From Yoonia rosea (GTDB lineage: Bacteria; Pseudomonadota; Alphaproteobacteria; Rhodobacterales; Rhodobacteraceae), in contig NZ_FTPR01000001.1 of assembly GCF_900156505.1 (NCBI RefSeq), positions 992,001-1,056,000 of the forward strand: a stretch of DNA of 64,000 nt, given 5' to 3'. The notes beneath the pieces were generated by a model, which did no database searches, was not told the origin of the DNA, and saw nothing but the letters and a program-made list of their open reading frames with translations. Positions 26,544-35,871 of this stretch are shown here, one piece after another; the stretch's first letter is position 1; each line of letters starts with the position of its first letter. A program made the position numbers and the translations under genes.

Positions 26544-27350
26544 ATGCGCCATACGCTTCCCATTGCCCCGCAGTTTTACGTGACTGCCCCCCAGCCCTGC
26601 CCTTATTTGGAAGGGCGGATGGAGCGTAAACTGTTTACCGCACTCCAGGGCGATATGGCCACCAAGCTGAACGATTCTTTGTCCAAACAAGGCTTTCGCC
26701 GTTCGCAGAATGTGCTCTACCGGCCCTCTTGTGCGGAATGCTCGGCCTGTATGTCCGCGCGGATTGATGTGTCGAAATTCACCCCCAGCCGCAGTCAGCG
26801 CAGGGTTGCCAAACGCGCCGCACACCTCAACCGCCGCGCGACATCGCCTTGGGCGACGGAAGAGCAATACGATCTGTTCCGCGAGTACCTTGACGGGCGG
26901 CACGCCACAGGCGGCATGGCCGACATGGATATGTTCGAATTCGCGGCGATGGTCGAAGAAACACCGATCCGGTCCCGCCTGATCGAATACACGACCGAAC
27001 AGGATCTGACGGCGGTCTGCCTGACCGACATCCTCGATGACGGGTTATCGATGGTGTATTCGTTCTTTGATCCTGCCAGTGAAAAGCTGTCGCTTGGAAC
27101 CTACGTTATTCTCGATCACATCGCCATCGCCCGCGAATTGGGCCTGCCCTATGTGTATCTGGGCTACTGGGTGCCTGGCAGCCCCAAGATGGACTATAAA
27201 GCGAAATACAAGGGCCTTGAAGTGTACCGCGGCGGTGAGTGGACGCCTGTGAAGGACCCGTCGGAATACCGTGCAGACATGCACCCGCTCTCGACCGATC
27301 CAATTGCCGAGCAAGTTGCCCGGATCGATCTGCCCGACGGGCGCACCTGA
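26544..27350 (+). CDS. bpt: Aspartate/glutamate leucyltransferase
   Basis: A 268-residue Bpt-type aminoacyl-tRNA-protein transferase, which moves Leu from Leu-tRNA onto N-terminal Asp or Glu of proteins and so marks them for ClpS/ClpAP degradation. The N-terminal cysteine motif is visible as [14 protein letters not shown] and [14 protein letters not shown]. The C-terminal GNAT-like fold contains [20 protein letters not shown]. It ends at a strong bidirectional terminator shared with the TRAP permease gene. Confidence 0.93.
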   Translation: MRHTLPIAPQFYVTAPQPCPYLEGRMERKLFTALQGDMATKLNDSLSKQGFRRSQNVLYRPSCAECSACMSARIDVSKFTPSRSQRRVAKRAAHLNRRATSPWATEEQYDLFREYLDGRHATGGMADMDMFEFAAMVEETPIRSRLIEYTTEQDLTAVCLTDILDDGLSMVYSFFDPASEKLSLGTYVILDHIAIARELGLPYVYLGYWVPGSPKMDYKAKYKGLEVYRGGEWTPVKDPSEYRADMHPLSTDPIAEQVARIDLPDGRT

Positions 27351-27372
27351 CGCAACATGACATAATCTAAAG

Positions 27373-27406
27373 AAAAAGGGCGGCGCCATCGGCACCGCCC
27401 TTTTTT
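27373..27406. terminator. Bidirectional intrinsic terminator between bpt and the TRAP permease gene
   Basis: AAAAAGGGCGG and CCGCCCTTTTTT form the stem, with a short GCC/GGC extension around the loop. A and T tracts on the two sides fit termination of both convergent transcripts. Confidence 0.88.
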
Positions 27407-27422
27407 GTCTGTTTGGCCCCGC

Positions 27423-29777
27423 TTAGTTCAGCAGGTTCGGAACAATCGTCACCACACCCGGCACGAAGGCCAGCAGTAGCAGTGCAAAGACCTGAATACC
27501 GATGAACGGCATCACACCCTTATAGATTTGCCCTGTCGTAATCGACTTGGGCGCAACCCCGCGCAGATAGAACAGCGCAAAGCCGAAGGGCGGTGTCAGG
27601 AACGATGTTTGCAGGTTCACCGCAATCATGATCGTGACCCACTTGGGATCAAAGGTGCCGCCGTAGATAACCGGCCCTACGATCGGGATAACGATGTAGA
27701 TGATCTCGAGGAAGTCGAGCACAAAGCCCAGCACGAAAAGCACCAGCATCACCAGCAGGAACACGGTCCATTCGTTGTCGAACGAGCGCAGGAACTGCTG
27801 GATGTAGTGTTCGCCACCAAATGATATCAGCACGAGGTTCAAAAGCTGCGAACCGATCAGGATGGTGAAGACCATCGAGGTCACTTTGGCCGTTTCGCGT
27901 ACAACCGGTGCCAGAACACCGCCCGCGATCAGAACCCAGCAAGACCACAGCAAACCAAACATCGCGTAAAGGAAGGCCGCAAAGGCCACCAGATAGGCCA
28001 GACGGTTCTCAAACAGGACCACGTCCTGCCCGAGGCGCAAATCGAAGTTGCCACCAATCACAAGCATGACAACAATCGCGCCAGCGGTCAGAAGTACGAT
28101 CCGCCCGGAAAGCCCCTGATCCTTACGCTTGCGATAGGCCGCCAGCAGGATGGCACCACCCGCCCCCAAGGCCGCAGCAGGTGTCGGGTTGGTGATGCCG
28201 CCAAGGATGGATCCTAGCACAGCAACGATCAGGACAAGCGGCGGGAAGACCACGCGCATGATCTCGTTTCCAGCCAGATATTTGACCGCATGACGCATTC
28301 CCAGATAGGTCACGAAAAGCGGGATGATCAAGATCAGCGTGGTGACGCCCGGCGACGTCATCGGCGTGATCAAGACGATATCGGCCAGCAGGATCAGGCC
28401 AACACCGGCCGCCCCCAGCCAAAGCGGGCGATGATCGGCACTTGGTGCCACACCACGTGCCAGCGCCAGCAAAAGGCCAAGCAGCACAGCAAGAACCGCA
28501 ATACCTGTGCCAATCGGTGCCGCATCTTCGGCGGCCTGTACAACAGCGGCTGCGCGCTCTTCCGGTGTCAGTTCGCGCGATGCCGTGGCGCCGCCCGATT
28601 CCTCAATCGCTGCCTGCTGGGCGACGGCGGTTTCCCATGCCTCGATCCCGTGCAATTCGATCATGGATGCCTGACATTCTTCGCCGACGCGCGTGCGCAG
28701 TGATGCGTTTTCGCTGGCGTCTGTGAAGCTGTCCACAAGGACGGATTGCGAACCCACAAGGTTCACCTGCCCCATGCCGATGGTCAGGGCGATGATACCC
28801 GCAGGTACGGCCAACAGCCATGTCAGACCTTCGTTGCGCGTAATCACTTCGCGGCCTGCACTATCGGCAAACTGTACCGCTGGTGCTTTGCTCGGGTTGA
28901 TCAGCGCAAAGATGAACGCATAGCCCGCATAGAGCGTTGCCAGCAGAACACCCGGCAATAGCGCCGCCTGGAACAAGGTCCCGACGGACAATACGGCAGG
29001 TGAGCCGAGATAGGTCAAGGCATCGGTACAGCCCGCCAGTTGCGCGCGGTTTTCCTGTGCGGCGGAATAGATATCACCGGCCAGTGTCCCCAACAGAACA
29101 ATCACAATCGACGGCGGAATGATCTGTCCCAAGGTGCCCGACGCGGCGATGACGCCGGTGGACAGCTCGGGCGAGTAACCGTTCTTGAGCATGGTTGGCA
29201 GTGCCAGCAGACCCATGGTGACAACAGTAGCACCGACGATGCCTGTGGACGCGGCAAGGAAAGCCCCCACGATCACGATGGACACAGCCAAACCACCCGG
29301 CAGCGGGCCAAACACCTTTGCCATCGAGGTCAGCAATTCATCCGCAATCCGCGACCGCTCAAGCACGATGCCCATCATCACGAACATCAGAACCGCCAGC
29401 AGCGTTTCAATCGACTGGCCCGCAAGCACACGCTCGTTCATGCGGTTGACCATAAAGCCGATGTTGCGGTCCAGCGCCACTTCCCAGCCTTGCGGGAACA
29501 ACGGCCCCTCGTAACGGGGCAGTTCGGGGTGACTGAATACCGAGATCGTTTCTTGTCGCACCCCTTCGTTGACCAAGGCGCGGAACTCGGCCGAGCTTGA
29601 GTCGACCGCCGCGTGTATCAAGAGACCTGCACTATCCAGCCCCGCGATAATCGCGAACGAAATCACCGCAGAGCCCATGATTGCAAAGGCAACAGGGAAG
29701 CCCGAAAGGATCCCCGCAAAGAGCGTCAGAAATACGATAATGATACCGATTTCGATGCCATCTAATCCGAAAAGCAT
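27423..29777 (-). CDS. TRAP transporter large permease, extended form
   Basis: A 784-residue DctM-type membrane subunit, almost twice the usual length of about 430. The N-terminal GIIIVFLTLFAGILSGFPVA and the GIVGATVVTMGLLALPTMLK motif are typical, as is the C-terminal TSFLTPPFGFALFYLRG. Extra material includes a loop at about residues 58-115 and a long insert at about 330-560 that combines a soluble acidic part (VGEECQASMIELHGIEAWET) with additional helices. It forms the ion-coupled channel of a tripartite carrier with the two genes upstream. Confidence 0.9.
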   Translation of the reverse strand: MLFGLDGIEIGIIIVFLTLFAGILSGFPVAFAIMGSAVISFAIIAGLDSAGLLIHAAVDSSSAEFRALVNEGVRQETISVFSHPELPRYEGPLFPQGWEVALDRNIGFMVNRMNERVLAGQSIETLLAVLMFVMMGIVLERSRIADELLTSMAKVFGPLPGGLAVSIVIVGAFLAASTGIVGATVVTMGLLALPTMLKNGYSPELSTGVIAASGTLGQIIPPSIVIVLLGTLAGDIYSAAQENRAQLAGCTDALTYLGSPAVLSVGTLFQAALLPGVLLATLYAGYAFIFALINPSKAPAVQFADSAGREVITRNEGLTWLLAVPAGIIALTIGMGQVNLVGSQSVLVDSFTDASENASLRTRVGEECQASMIELHGIEAWETAVAQQAAIEESGGATASRELTPEERAAAVVQAAEDAAPIGTGIAVLAVLLGLLLALARGVAPSADHRPLWLGAAGVGLILLADIVLITPMTSPGVTTLILIIPLFVTYLGMRHAVKYLAGNEIMRVVFPPLVLIVAVLGSILGGITNPTPAAALGAGGAILLAAYRKRKDQGLSGRIVLLTAGAIVVMLVIGGNFDLRLGQDVVLFENRLAYLVAFAAFLYAMFGLLWSCWVLIAGGVLAPVVRETAKVTSMVFTILIGSQLLNLVLISFGGEHYIQQFLRSFDNEWTVFLLVMLVLFVLGFVLDFLEIIYIVIPIVGPVIYGGTFDPKWVTIMIAVNLQTSFLTPPFGFALFYLRGVAPKSITTGQIYKGVMPFIGIQVFALLLLAFVPGVVTIVPNLLN

Positions 29778-29795
29778 GTCTTTACCGCCCTGTTC

Positions 29796-30746
29796 TTAGT
29801 GGATGTCTGCGACGAGTTCGGCAGTCGGATCGCCGAGTTCGTCTTTATCAAGATGTTTGCCTTCGCTTTCGGGACCCTCTTTCCACTCAAGATACGAGCG
29901 GTAGAAGAAAGCAACGGCCTGCAGCATGACCATCAGCGCGAAGGTCACCAGCAGCACCTTGAAAAGGAAGTACGCATTAAAGCCGTTGGGCGAGAAACCG
30001 ATGGTTTCGATATTCCACCGCAGCGCACGGGCCTTGGTCAGCAAACGGTCGAGCGTATCCGAGGCCGACGGGTTCGGCACCACAAGGTGACGCCACAAGA
30101 AGAACCAGCCGTAAAGCCAGATAATAATCGCGCCGGGCAGCATGAACACAATCGACCCAAACATGTCGATGACGCGCTTGGTGCGATAGCTGACGGCGGA
30201 ATAAACCAGATCGACGCGCACGTGGCCGCCCTGCACGAATGTGTAGGCGGCGCAAAGGCATACAATCATGGCGTTATAGAATTTCAATTCTTCGGACCAC
30301 CAGCTGACGTCTTTGGTGAATGACGCACCAAAGCCCACGCTGATTTCAGCCACAGCAAAGACCCGCTGCATGAAGATGATGATGATCTGTTGCAGCACCA
30401 TGAGCAAACCTGCCCATGCCGCAACCCGACCAACGATGTTCGCAAAGCCCTCAAGCCCGCGCACATAGCCCCACATGATCCGGTTGTTATAAAGACCGAC
30501 CGCTGTGAAAACGAGAAATGCCGCCAATGCGACAAAGAAGAACTCGACGGAGGCCCCGTAGTAGATAAAGCGCATCAGCGCCTCTTTCTGCTCGGTCTCC
30601 ATTGCCCCGTTGATGGTGGGCACCCACGACAACCACTGGCCCGGATGAAAGATCGCATAAAAGAAGTTGTAGAACGCTTCAATCAGGTTGGCGAAAAACC
30701 ACCCGATCGCATTGCCGCCCCATGCTTCGACCAGTCCCATGGTCAC
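29796..30746 (-). CDS. TRAP transporter small permease, long form
   Basis: A 316-residue DctQ-type subunit with several membrane helices, longer than the typical 160-200. The DctQ core is visible in VCLCAAYTFVQGGHVRVDLVY with the conserved RVD element. The N-terminal extension MGLVEAWGGNAIGWFFANL adds helices. Its stop lies 18 bp before the large permease start, so both belong to one operon. The long small subunit and the long large subunit occur together, which fits one TRAP subfamily in marine alphaproteobacteria. Confidence 0.88.
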   Translation of the reverse strand: MTMGLVEAWGGNAIGWFFANLIEAFYNFFYAIFHPGQWLSWVPTINGAMETEQKEALMRFIYYGASVEFFFVALAAFLVFTAVGLYNNRIMWGYVRGLEGFANIVGRVAAWAGLLMVLQQIIIIFMQRVFAVAEISVGFGASFTKDVSWWSEELKFYNAMIVCLCAAYTFVQGGHVRVDLVYSAVSYRTKRVIDMFGSIVFMLPGAIIIWLYGWFFLWRHLVVPNPSASDTLDRLLTKARALRWNIETIGFSPNGFNAYFLFKVLLVTFALMVMLQAVAFFYRSYLEWKEGPESEGKHLDKDELGDPTAELVADIH

Positions 30747-30777
30747 TCCCCCGCATTGATGATCGTCTTGTTTTGCG

Positions 30778-30808
30778 GATAGGGCCCCGCCACTGGCAGG
30801 GCCCTATC
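30778..30808 (-). terminator. Perfect 10-bp hairpin between TRAP binding-protein and permease genes
   Basis: GATAGGGCCC (30778-30787) and GGGCCCTATC (30799-30808) form a perfect stem with an 11-nt loop. There is no U tract. In transporter operons such a stem often stabilises the upstream binding-protein mRNA or partly terminates transcription. Confidence 0.7.
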
Positions 30809-30849
30809 ATATTGCGCGTTTTCAGCCGCTATCGGCCGAAACAAACACC

Positions 30850-31935
30850 TTAAAGTGCGTTGAAACGTGCGCGCTGTTGCTGGAACACGTTGTCCGAGAT
30901 GGACGTCCAAGCATATGTCGCAGCGGCGGCTTCTTCCTGGCTTGCACGGATACGGGCGAAAAGCTCGTCACCCATGAACTCGTCCAGCGCTTCTTTTGAT
31001 GCACGACCGAATGCATCCCAGACATCGTCAGGGAATTGCATGATCTTGGTGCCCTGCTGCTGCAGACGCTGCAACGCTGCACCGTTGTTGTAGTTGGACT
31101 GCGACAGGCTCCAGTGGTGTGTTGCAGCGGCAGCTGTTTCACAGATCGCCTGCTGGGCTGGTGTCAGCTCGTTCCAGACATCGCGGTTAAACGCACATGT
31201 CAGAACCGAACCCGGCTCGTGGAAACCACCTGTGTAGTAGAATTCACAGACTTCCTGGAAGCCAAGACGCTCGTCCGCGAAAGGACCGATCCACTCGGCA
31301 CCGTCGATCGCGCCCGAAGAGAGGGCCTGATAGATTTCGCCGCCTGGGATGTTCTGGACGGATGCACCTGTGCGACCCAGCGCCAGACCACCGATGCCCG
31401 GCATACGGAAGCGCAGACCCTGCAGGTCGGCGGCAGAGTTGATTTCTTTGTTGAACCAACCACCTGGCTGGTGACCTGTGTTGCCGCACATGAACGACTT
31501 GAGGTTAAAGATTTCGCCCAGTTCGTCGTGCAGTTCTTTACCGCCGCCATGCTGGTACCAGCTGATCATCTCGCCGCCTGTTGCACCGAAAGGCACAGCC
31601 GTGAAGTAGTAGTAACCGGGGTGCTGACCGCCGAAGTAGTAATCAGCCGAGTGATAGACGTCCGCTTGGCCCGAAGACACAGCGTCAAACACTTCGAATG
31701 CACCAACCAGCTGGCCTGCTGCGCGCTTTTCGATTGTGATTTGACCGTCGGACATGCTGTTGACAAGGTCAACAAACTTGACTGCGGCATCATCAAAGAC
31801 AGCAAAGCCGTCAGGCACCGATGTTACCATCGTCAAAGTGCGTCCACCCTGCGCGATTGCTGGTGCTGCCAGTGCCGATGCGGCAACAGCCGAACCACCA
31901 ATAGCGGTATTCTTTAGAAAGGAACGACGATCCAT
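30850..31935 (-). CDS. TRAP transporter substrate-binding protein
   Basis: A 361-residue periplasmic DctP-family binding protein. It begins MDRRSFLKNTAIGGSAVAAS, a twin-arginine type signal ending near APAIAQ, so it is probably exported folded. The ligand-site pattern includes LRFRMPGIGG with the conserved Arg and GAEWIGPFADE with a Glu-Trp pair, as in the TakP-like branch that binds 2-oxo acids or lactate with a cation. It is the first gene of the TRAP operon and is separated from the permeases by a hairpin. The exact ligand is inference. Confidence 0.9.
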   Translation of the reverse strand: MDRRSFLKNTAIGGSAVAASALAAPAIAQGGRTLTMVTSVPDGFAVFDDAAVKFVDLVNSMSDGQITIEKRAAGQLVGAFEVFDAVSSGQADVYHSADYYFGGQHPGYYYFTAVPFGATGGEMISWYQHGGGKELHDELGEIFNLKSFMCGNTGHQPGGWFNKEINSAADLQGLRFRMPGIGGLALGRTGASVQNIPGGEIYQALSSGAIDGAEWIGPFADERLGFQEVCEFYYTGGFHEPGSVLTCAFNRDVWNELTPAQQAICETAAAATHHWSLSQSNYNNGAALQRLQQQGTKIMQFPDDVWDAFGRASKEALDEFMGDELFARIRASQEEAAAATYAWTSISDNVFQQQRARFNAL

Positions 31936-32290
31936 TTACTTTTCTCCCAGTTGTAACTCTGTCCGGCTCCTCCCAGAGCTCGAACCCGTATAAGGTGGAG
32001 GCATCCTAGCGCCGCAGATTGAAAGTTAAAGCATTACATTCGTGCAAATGGCAAAAATTGTTATTTATTTTGACCAATCTTTACGCAAATCCTGCCTGCT
32101 GACCCGCCACAACACGTTAAACGTGCAAAGATGATGCGTTTGTTGCGCGTATGCGGTGCAGATCGCAACAATACCACATGACCGTTCAGGCACGGGTACC
32201 GGCCTGCGCATAATGCCTGCCCGCCATCGCAGATATGAAAACGCCCGCTGCAATCAAGCAACGGGCGCTTCCACCGAGAGGGAACTTGAT
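31936..32290. other. Intergenic region: TRAP operon promoter side and LysM-gene terminator
   Basis: About 350 bp between two minus-strand genes. The part next to 31936 is AT-rich and is the expected promoter region of the TRAP operon. The end near 32237-32270 holds the terminator of the LysM/solute-binding gene. No open frame with a recognisable product was found between them. Confidence 0.5.
32237..32270 (-). terminator. Intrinsic terminator of the LysM/solute-binding gene
   Basis: On the minus strand, GCGCCCG pairs with CGGGCG across about a dozen bases and is followed by TTTTC. It lies about 20 bp after the stop of the upstream gene at 32291. Confidence 0.75.
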
Positions 32291-33364
32291 TTAGTTTTCA
32301 ACGGTCTGTTGAATGCTTTCACGTACAATGTTGAACCACTCACCGGACAGGCGCAGCTGTTCCAGACCCGCGTTGATGATCGGCAACGCTTCGTTGGCGA
32401 AAGCGTTGTCTTTCGACACAAAGACATGGGACGACACGGCGCCGCGCAGTGGCTCTAGTGTTGCGACCGCGTCGACCATACCGGCAGAGCGGATGTCCTC
32501 TTCGGCGGGCAGCGCGTCATAGGTGACGATATCGACTTCGCCGTTCTGCAAAAGCTGGAAACAGCCGTCTTGCGCCACTGTCGTCACATAGGTGATGTTC
32601 GGCTCGACAAGCTGCGCCGCCTCAAGATCGAAGGTGAACCACGCTTCGGGCCGGCAGATACGTGCGCCGAACAGATCGTTGGTGCTTTGCGCATTCGCAT
32701 ATGCACTGCCGTTCAATGTGTAGAAGTCTACGATGATCTCATAGAACGGGTCAGAGTGGTTGAAGTCGGTGCACCGGCTGGCACTTGCCGGTCCAAGGTT
32801 TTCAACGCGGCTACAATCAGGACGGAACCACGGGAACGCCATATCAATGGCACCGATTGGCAGCAGCGTCTCAAGATGCGAGCCCCAGTCGTTCACGAAC
32901 ACAATATCATATTCCTGATCCGGATTGCCCAGTTGCATTGACCGGTCCACCATTCGCGTGATCATCCCGCCGCCCGGCATGTCCTCATCGCTAAAGGGCG
33001 CGTAATCGGAGCCTGTCGCGATGCGCAGGGGCCGTGCGGGCGCAGAAGTGACCGGTGCAGGCGCCGTGGACGCCGCGACAACGGCTGCAGCACCTGTCGG
33101 CAAAGACCCGTCAGCACAGGGGATCGCCAGCACTTGCCCGACCTCAAGCTGGTTCGGGCTTTCCAGAACGGTGGTGTTCGCGTCAAACAGAACGCGGAAC
33201 CCGCCGGGGACCTCTGCTGCGGTTGCAATCCGGCTTAACACGTCGCCACGCACAACTGTGTAGAAGGAACACTGCTCTTGTGCCTGCGCCTGTCCGGCGG
33301 CCAGTGTTGTGAACCCTGCCGCAGCCGCAACAGCCACCGCCAAATTTGTGGAGGTTTTATACAT
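32291..33364 (-). CDS. LysM/periplasmic solute-binding domain fusion protein
   Basis: A 357-residue secreted protein starting MYKTSTNLAVAVAAAAGF (ATG 33364, AAGGAAATAGA upstream) with a signal peptide ending near QAQAQ. Residues about 33-82 form a LysM domain (YTVVRGDVLSRIATAAEV and QLEVGQVLAIPC). An Ala/Pro linker follows, then an SBP_bac_3-type solute-binding domain (LRIATGSDYAPFSDEDMPGG, later NGEVDIVTYDALPAEEDI). Several cysteines suggest disulfides. No transporter permease is nearby, so it may sense or scavenge cell-wall-associated ligands. Confidence 0.85.
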   Translation of the reverse strand: MYKTSTNLAVAVAAAAGFTTLAAGQAQAQEQCSFYTVVRGDVLSRIATAAEVPGGFRVLFDANTTVLESPNQLEVGQVLAIPCADGSLPTGAAAVVAASTAPAPVTSAPARPLRIATGSDYAPFSDEDMPGGGMITRMVDRSMQLGNPDQEYDIVFVNDWGSHLETLLPIGAIDMAFPWFRPDCSRVENLGPASASRCTDFNHSDPFYEIIVDFYTLNGSAYANAQSTNDLFGARICRPEAWFTFDLEAAQLVEPNITYVTTVAQDGCFQLLQNGEVDIVTYDALPAEEDIRSAGMVDAVATLEPLRGAVSSHVFVSKDNAFANEALPIINAGLEQLRLSGEWFNIVRESIQQTVEN

Positions 33365-33796
33365 TCTATTTCCTTTCCCTGTAGCCGCGCCGCAGCGCAA
33401 AAATGCAAAACTGAGCAAACCGTTTCAATGCAGTTCGGTGTTCTTGAGACCCACTATCCCGCCAATCAAGGCAAAATCTTGACAGAAACGGGACCAATAC
33501 AAAGTTTCTTTCTATTCACTTTCGTATAGACATTCCGGCGACTTTGGCCAGCATTTGTAATTCAACGGTTGCAAAATTGCTTTATTGTAGCACAGAAAGA
33601 AACGCTGGCGCGCCCTGCCCTTTTTCCGATGCGGCGGAAATATGGCTTATCTTCAAGCATTCAGCGTATTGATGACTGGCGGCTTGATCTGGGCGCGCAT
33701 GAACGCCAGTTTCGCATCCGCAGCATGCAAAACCTTGCAGCGGCAGCAATAGGCCCCACATTGCAAAGAACTGCACATACTATGAACGGAGAAGAC
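33365..33796. other. Divergent promoter region, no gene recognised
   Basis: About 430 bp between the LysM fusion gene and a GST gene transcribed the other way. The half near 33540 is AT-rich and should hold both promoters. A plus-strand frame is open from 33569 into the GST gene, but its upstream part has no recognisable domain and lacks a ribosome site. The stem GACTGGCG/CGCCAGT around 33674-33708 is the only inverted repeat that stands out. Confidence 0.45.
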
Positions 33797-34666
33797 ATGT
33801 CAGAGACCACCGCCTACACCCCGCCAAAAGTCTGGACTTGGGACGCCGAAAGCGGCGGTCAGTTTGCCAATATTAACCGCCCCATAGCCGGGCCCACGCA
33901 TGACAAAGACCTGCCCGTCGGCAAGCACCCGCTACAGCTGCACTCGCTTGCCACGCCCAACGGCGTCAAGGTGACCGTTATGCTCGAAGAACTGCTGGCC
34001 GCGGGCCATGCCGCCGAATACGACGCATGGCTGATCAACATTCAGGAAGGTGACCAGTTCAGCAGCGGCTTTGTGGATGTGAACCCCAACTCCAAGATCC
34101 CTGCCCTGTTTGATAAGGAAACCGGCGTGCGTGTTTTCGAAAGTGGCGCGATCCTGCTCTATCTGGCCGAAAAATACGGGGCTTTCTTGCCCAAAGACGT
34201 GGCGGAACGCACAGAAACGCTCAACTGGCTGTTCTGGCTGCAAGGGTCAGCACCCTATCTTGGCGGCGGCTTTGGCCATTTCTACGCCTATGCACCGGAA
34301 AAATTCGAATACCCCATCAACCGCTTCGCAATGGAGGCCAAGCGTCAGCTGGATGTGCTGAACAGACGGCTTGAAGACTGCGAATATCTCGGGGGTGACG
34401 CGTACTCGATCGCCGACATGGCAACTGCGCCCTGGTATGGCGCGCTGGTCAAGGGCCTCGTCTATGATGCCGCCGAATTCCTAGACGTGGCCTCTTATGA
34501 ACACGTCAACCGCTGGGCAGATGCAGTGATGAACCGTCCCGCCTATCTGCGCGGCAAGATGGTGAACCGCGCATGGGGTGATCCCGCCGAGCAGTTGCGC
34601 GAACGCCATGATGCAGGCGATTTCGACACCCAGACATGGGACAAGATCGGCACCGAAGAAAGCTGA
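33797..34666 (+). CDS. yghU: Glutathione S-transferase, YghU-type
   Basis: A 289-residue glutathione-dependent disulfide-bond oxidoreductase of the YghU/Ure2p-like branch. The start MSETTAYTPPKVW at 33797 has GGAG six bases upstream. The N-terminal extension before the thioredoxin fold, the HSLATPNGVKVTVMLEEL glutathione-site helix, NPNSKIPALFD, VFESGAILLYLAEKYG and the C-terminal helical domain with YSIADMATAPW are all present. YghU-type enzymes bind two glutathione molecules and reduce disulfides. A 12-bp inverted repeat follows the gene. Confidence 0.93.
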   Translation: MSETTAYTPPKVWTWDAESGGQFANINRPIAGPTHDKDLPVGKHPLQLHSLATPNGVKVTVMLEELLAAGHAAEYDAWLINIQEGDQFSSGFVDVNPNSKIPALFDKETGVRVFESGAILLYLAEKYGAFLPKDVAERTETLNWLFWLQGSAPYLGGGFGHFYAYAPEKFEYPINRFAMEAKRQLDVLNRRLEDCEYLGGDAYSIADMATAPWYGALVKGLVYDAAEFLDVASYEHVNRWADAVMNRPAYLRGKMVNRAWGDPAEQLRERHDAGDFDTQTWDKIGTEES

Positions 34667-34683
34667 TTGCCAATCTGCTTTCA

Positions 34684-34731
34684 CACTTACCCGAAGCGAG
34701 ACCCGCGCAGGGCCTTTGTTTCGGGTAAGTG
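34684..34731. repeat. Perfect 12-bp inverted repeat after yghU
   Basis: CACTTACCCGAA (34684-34695) and TTCGGGTAAGTG (34720-34731) are perfect complements around a 24-nt loop. It lies 18 bp after the yghU stop. It may be a terminator or an imperfectly understood intergenic element. Confidence 0.65.
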
Positions 34732-34827
34732 ACCGCCTGACGGCGGCGAAGGCTGCGTGAAGATTATTTTTAGCCTCCACTTGTAAACGCCCGCGCGGCG
34801 ACTTCTCTACACACATGCAGGGGGCGC

Positions 34828-35748
34828 ATGATGCTGACATATCTTATTCTGGTTTTCGGGCTGACAGCCCTCTTTCTTGGTGGCGATATGCTGGTCAAAG
34901 GGGCCAGTGGGCTTGCGCTGCGGTTCGGGCTTTCGCCCATGGTGATCGGGCTGACGGTGGTGGGGTTCGGCACCTCTGCGCCGGAGCTGCTTGTGTCGCT
35001 GGAGGCAGCCCTTGGCGGGCAATCCGGTATCGCGATCGGAAACGTCCTGGGCTCGAATATCGCCAACACCCTGCTGATCCTCGGGCTGGCTGCCGTATTG
35101 GCCCCGATCGTTGTCAACTTCAGAACCGTCCGGCGCGATCTGGGCTGGATGGTCGCGGCAACACTTGTCCTGCCGCTTGTCCTTTGGTCGGGCGACATGG
35201 GGCGGATCGAAGGGCTGGTGCTCGTGGCGGGCCTGGTGGTGTTTTTGGTCGCGAGCCTGCAAAACGGCGGGCATATCCCTGATGACATCACCCCTACGGG
35301 TTCTTTGTGGCGCAGTCTGGTGCTGACACTGGGCGGGCTTGTCGCACTTATGGTCGGCGCGCATTACCTTGTGCAAAGTGCGACCATCATCGCGCGCGAT
35401 TTCGGCGTGTCCGAGGCGATGATCGGGCTGAGCATCGTGGCCATCGGGACCTCTTTGCCCGAACTGGCAACCACCATCACAGCCGTGATCCGTGGACAAC
35501 GCGATATCGCGATAGGAAACGTGATCGGGTCTAATATTTTCAATATCTTGGGCATCCTCGGCCTCACGGCATTGGTCACGCCGATCCCTGTTGCTGCACG
35601 CTTTATGGCGATTGATATCCCGTTCCTGTTTGGCCTGACAGCCGTCACCGTCGGGCTCTTGTGGCTGACGGGTCGGCTCGGGCGGATCACCGGTATCATC
35701 ATGCTTCTCGCTTACGCCGCCTACCTGTTCCTGACAGCAAATCTTTGA
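34828..35748 (+). CDS. Calcium/sodium antiporter (CaCA family)
   Basis: A 306-residue membrane protein with about ten helices and the two inverted alpha-repeats of cation/Ca2+ exchangers. Repeat 1 carries VVGFGTSAPELLVSLEAAL with GNVLGSNIANTLLILG. Repeat 2 carries IVAIGTSLPELATTITAVI with GNVIGSNIFNILGILG. Both glutamates of the ion site (in PEL) are present. It resembles YrbG and probably exports Ca2+ in exchange for Na+ or H+. It stands alone between yghU and the ilv leader. Confidence 0.95.
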   Translation: MMLTYLILVFGLTALFLGGDMLVKGASGLALRFGLSPMVIGLTVVGFGTSAPELLVSLEAALGGQSGIAIGNVLGSNIANTLLILGLAAVLAPIVVNFRTVRRDLGWMVAATLVLPLVLWSGDMGRIEGLVLVAGLVVFLVASLQNGGHIPDDITPTGSLWRSLVLTLGGLVALMVGAHYLVQSATIIARDFGVSEAMIGLSIVAIGTSLPELATTITAVIRGQRDIAIGNVIGSNIFNILGILGLTALVTPIPVAARFMAIDIPFLFGLTAVTVGLLWLTGRLGRITGIIMLLAYAAYLFLTANL

Positions 35749-35820
35749 AACGCAAAAAACGGCCTTTGAAAGAAAGTTGCAAAAAACCGCTCTCAAACGA
35801 CACTTTCTCCATTCCGGCGG

Positions 35821-35849
35821 TTGACCCCCCTTTCCCTGCGCACTAATGT
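35821..35849 (+). promoter_or_regulatory. Putative sigma-70-type promoter of the ilvBN operon
   Basis: TTGACC (35821-35826) and TAATGT (35844-35849) are separated by 17 bp. The -10 is weak. Transcription would start near 35856, about 16 bases before the leader start codon, giving a short leader mRNA that fits attenuation. Confidence 0.5.
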
Positions 35850-35871
35850 CCGGCCAAGCAAAGGAACCCCG

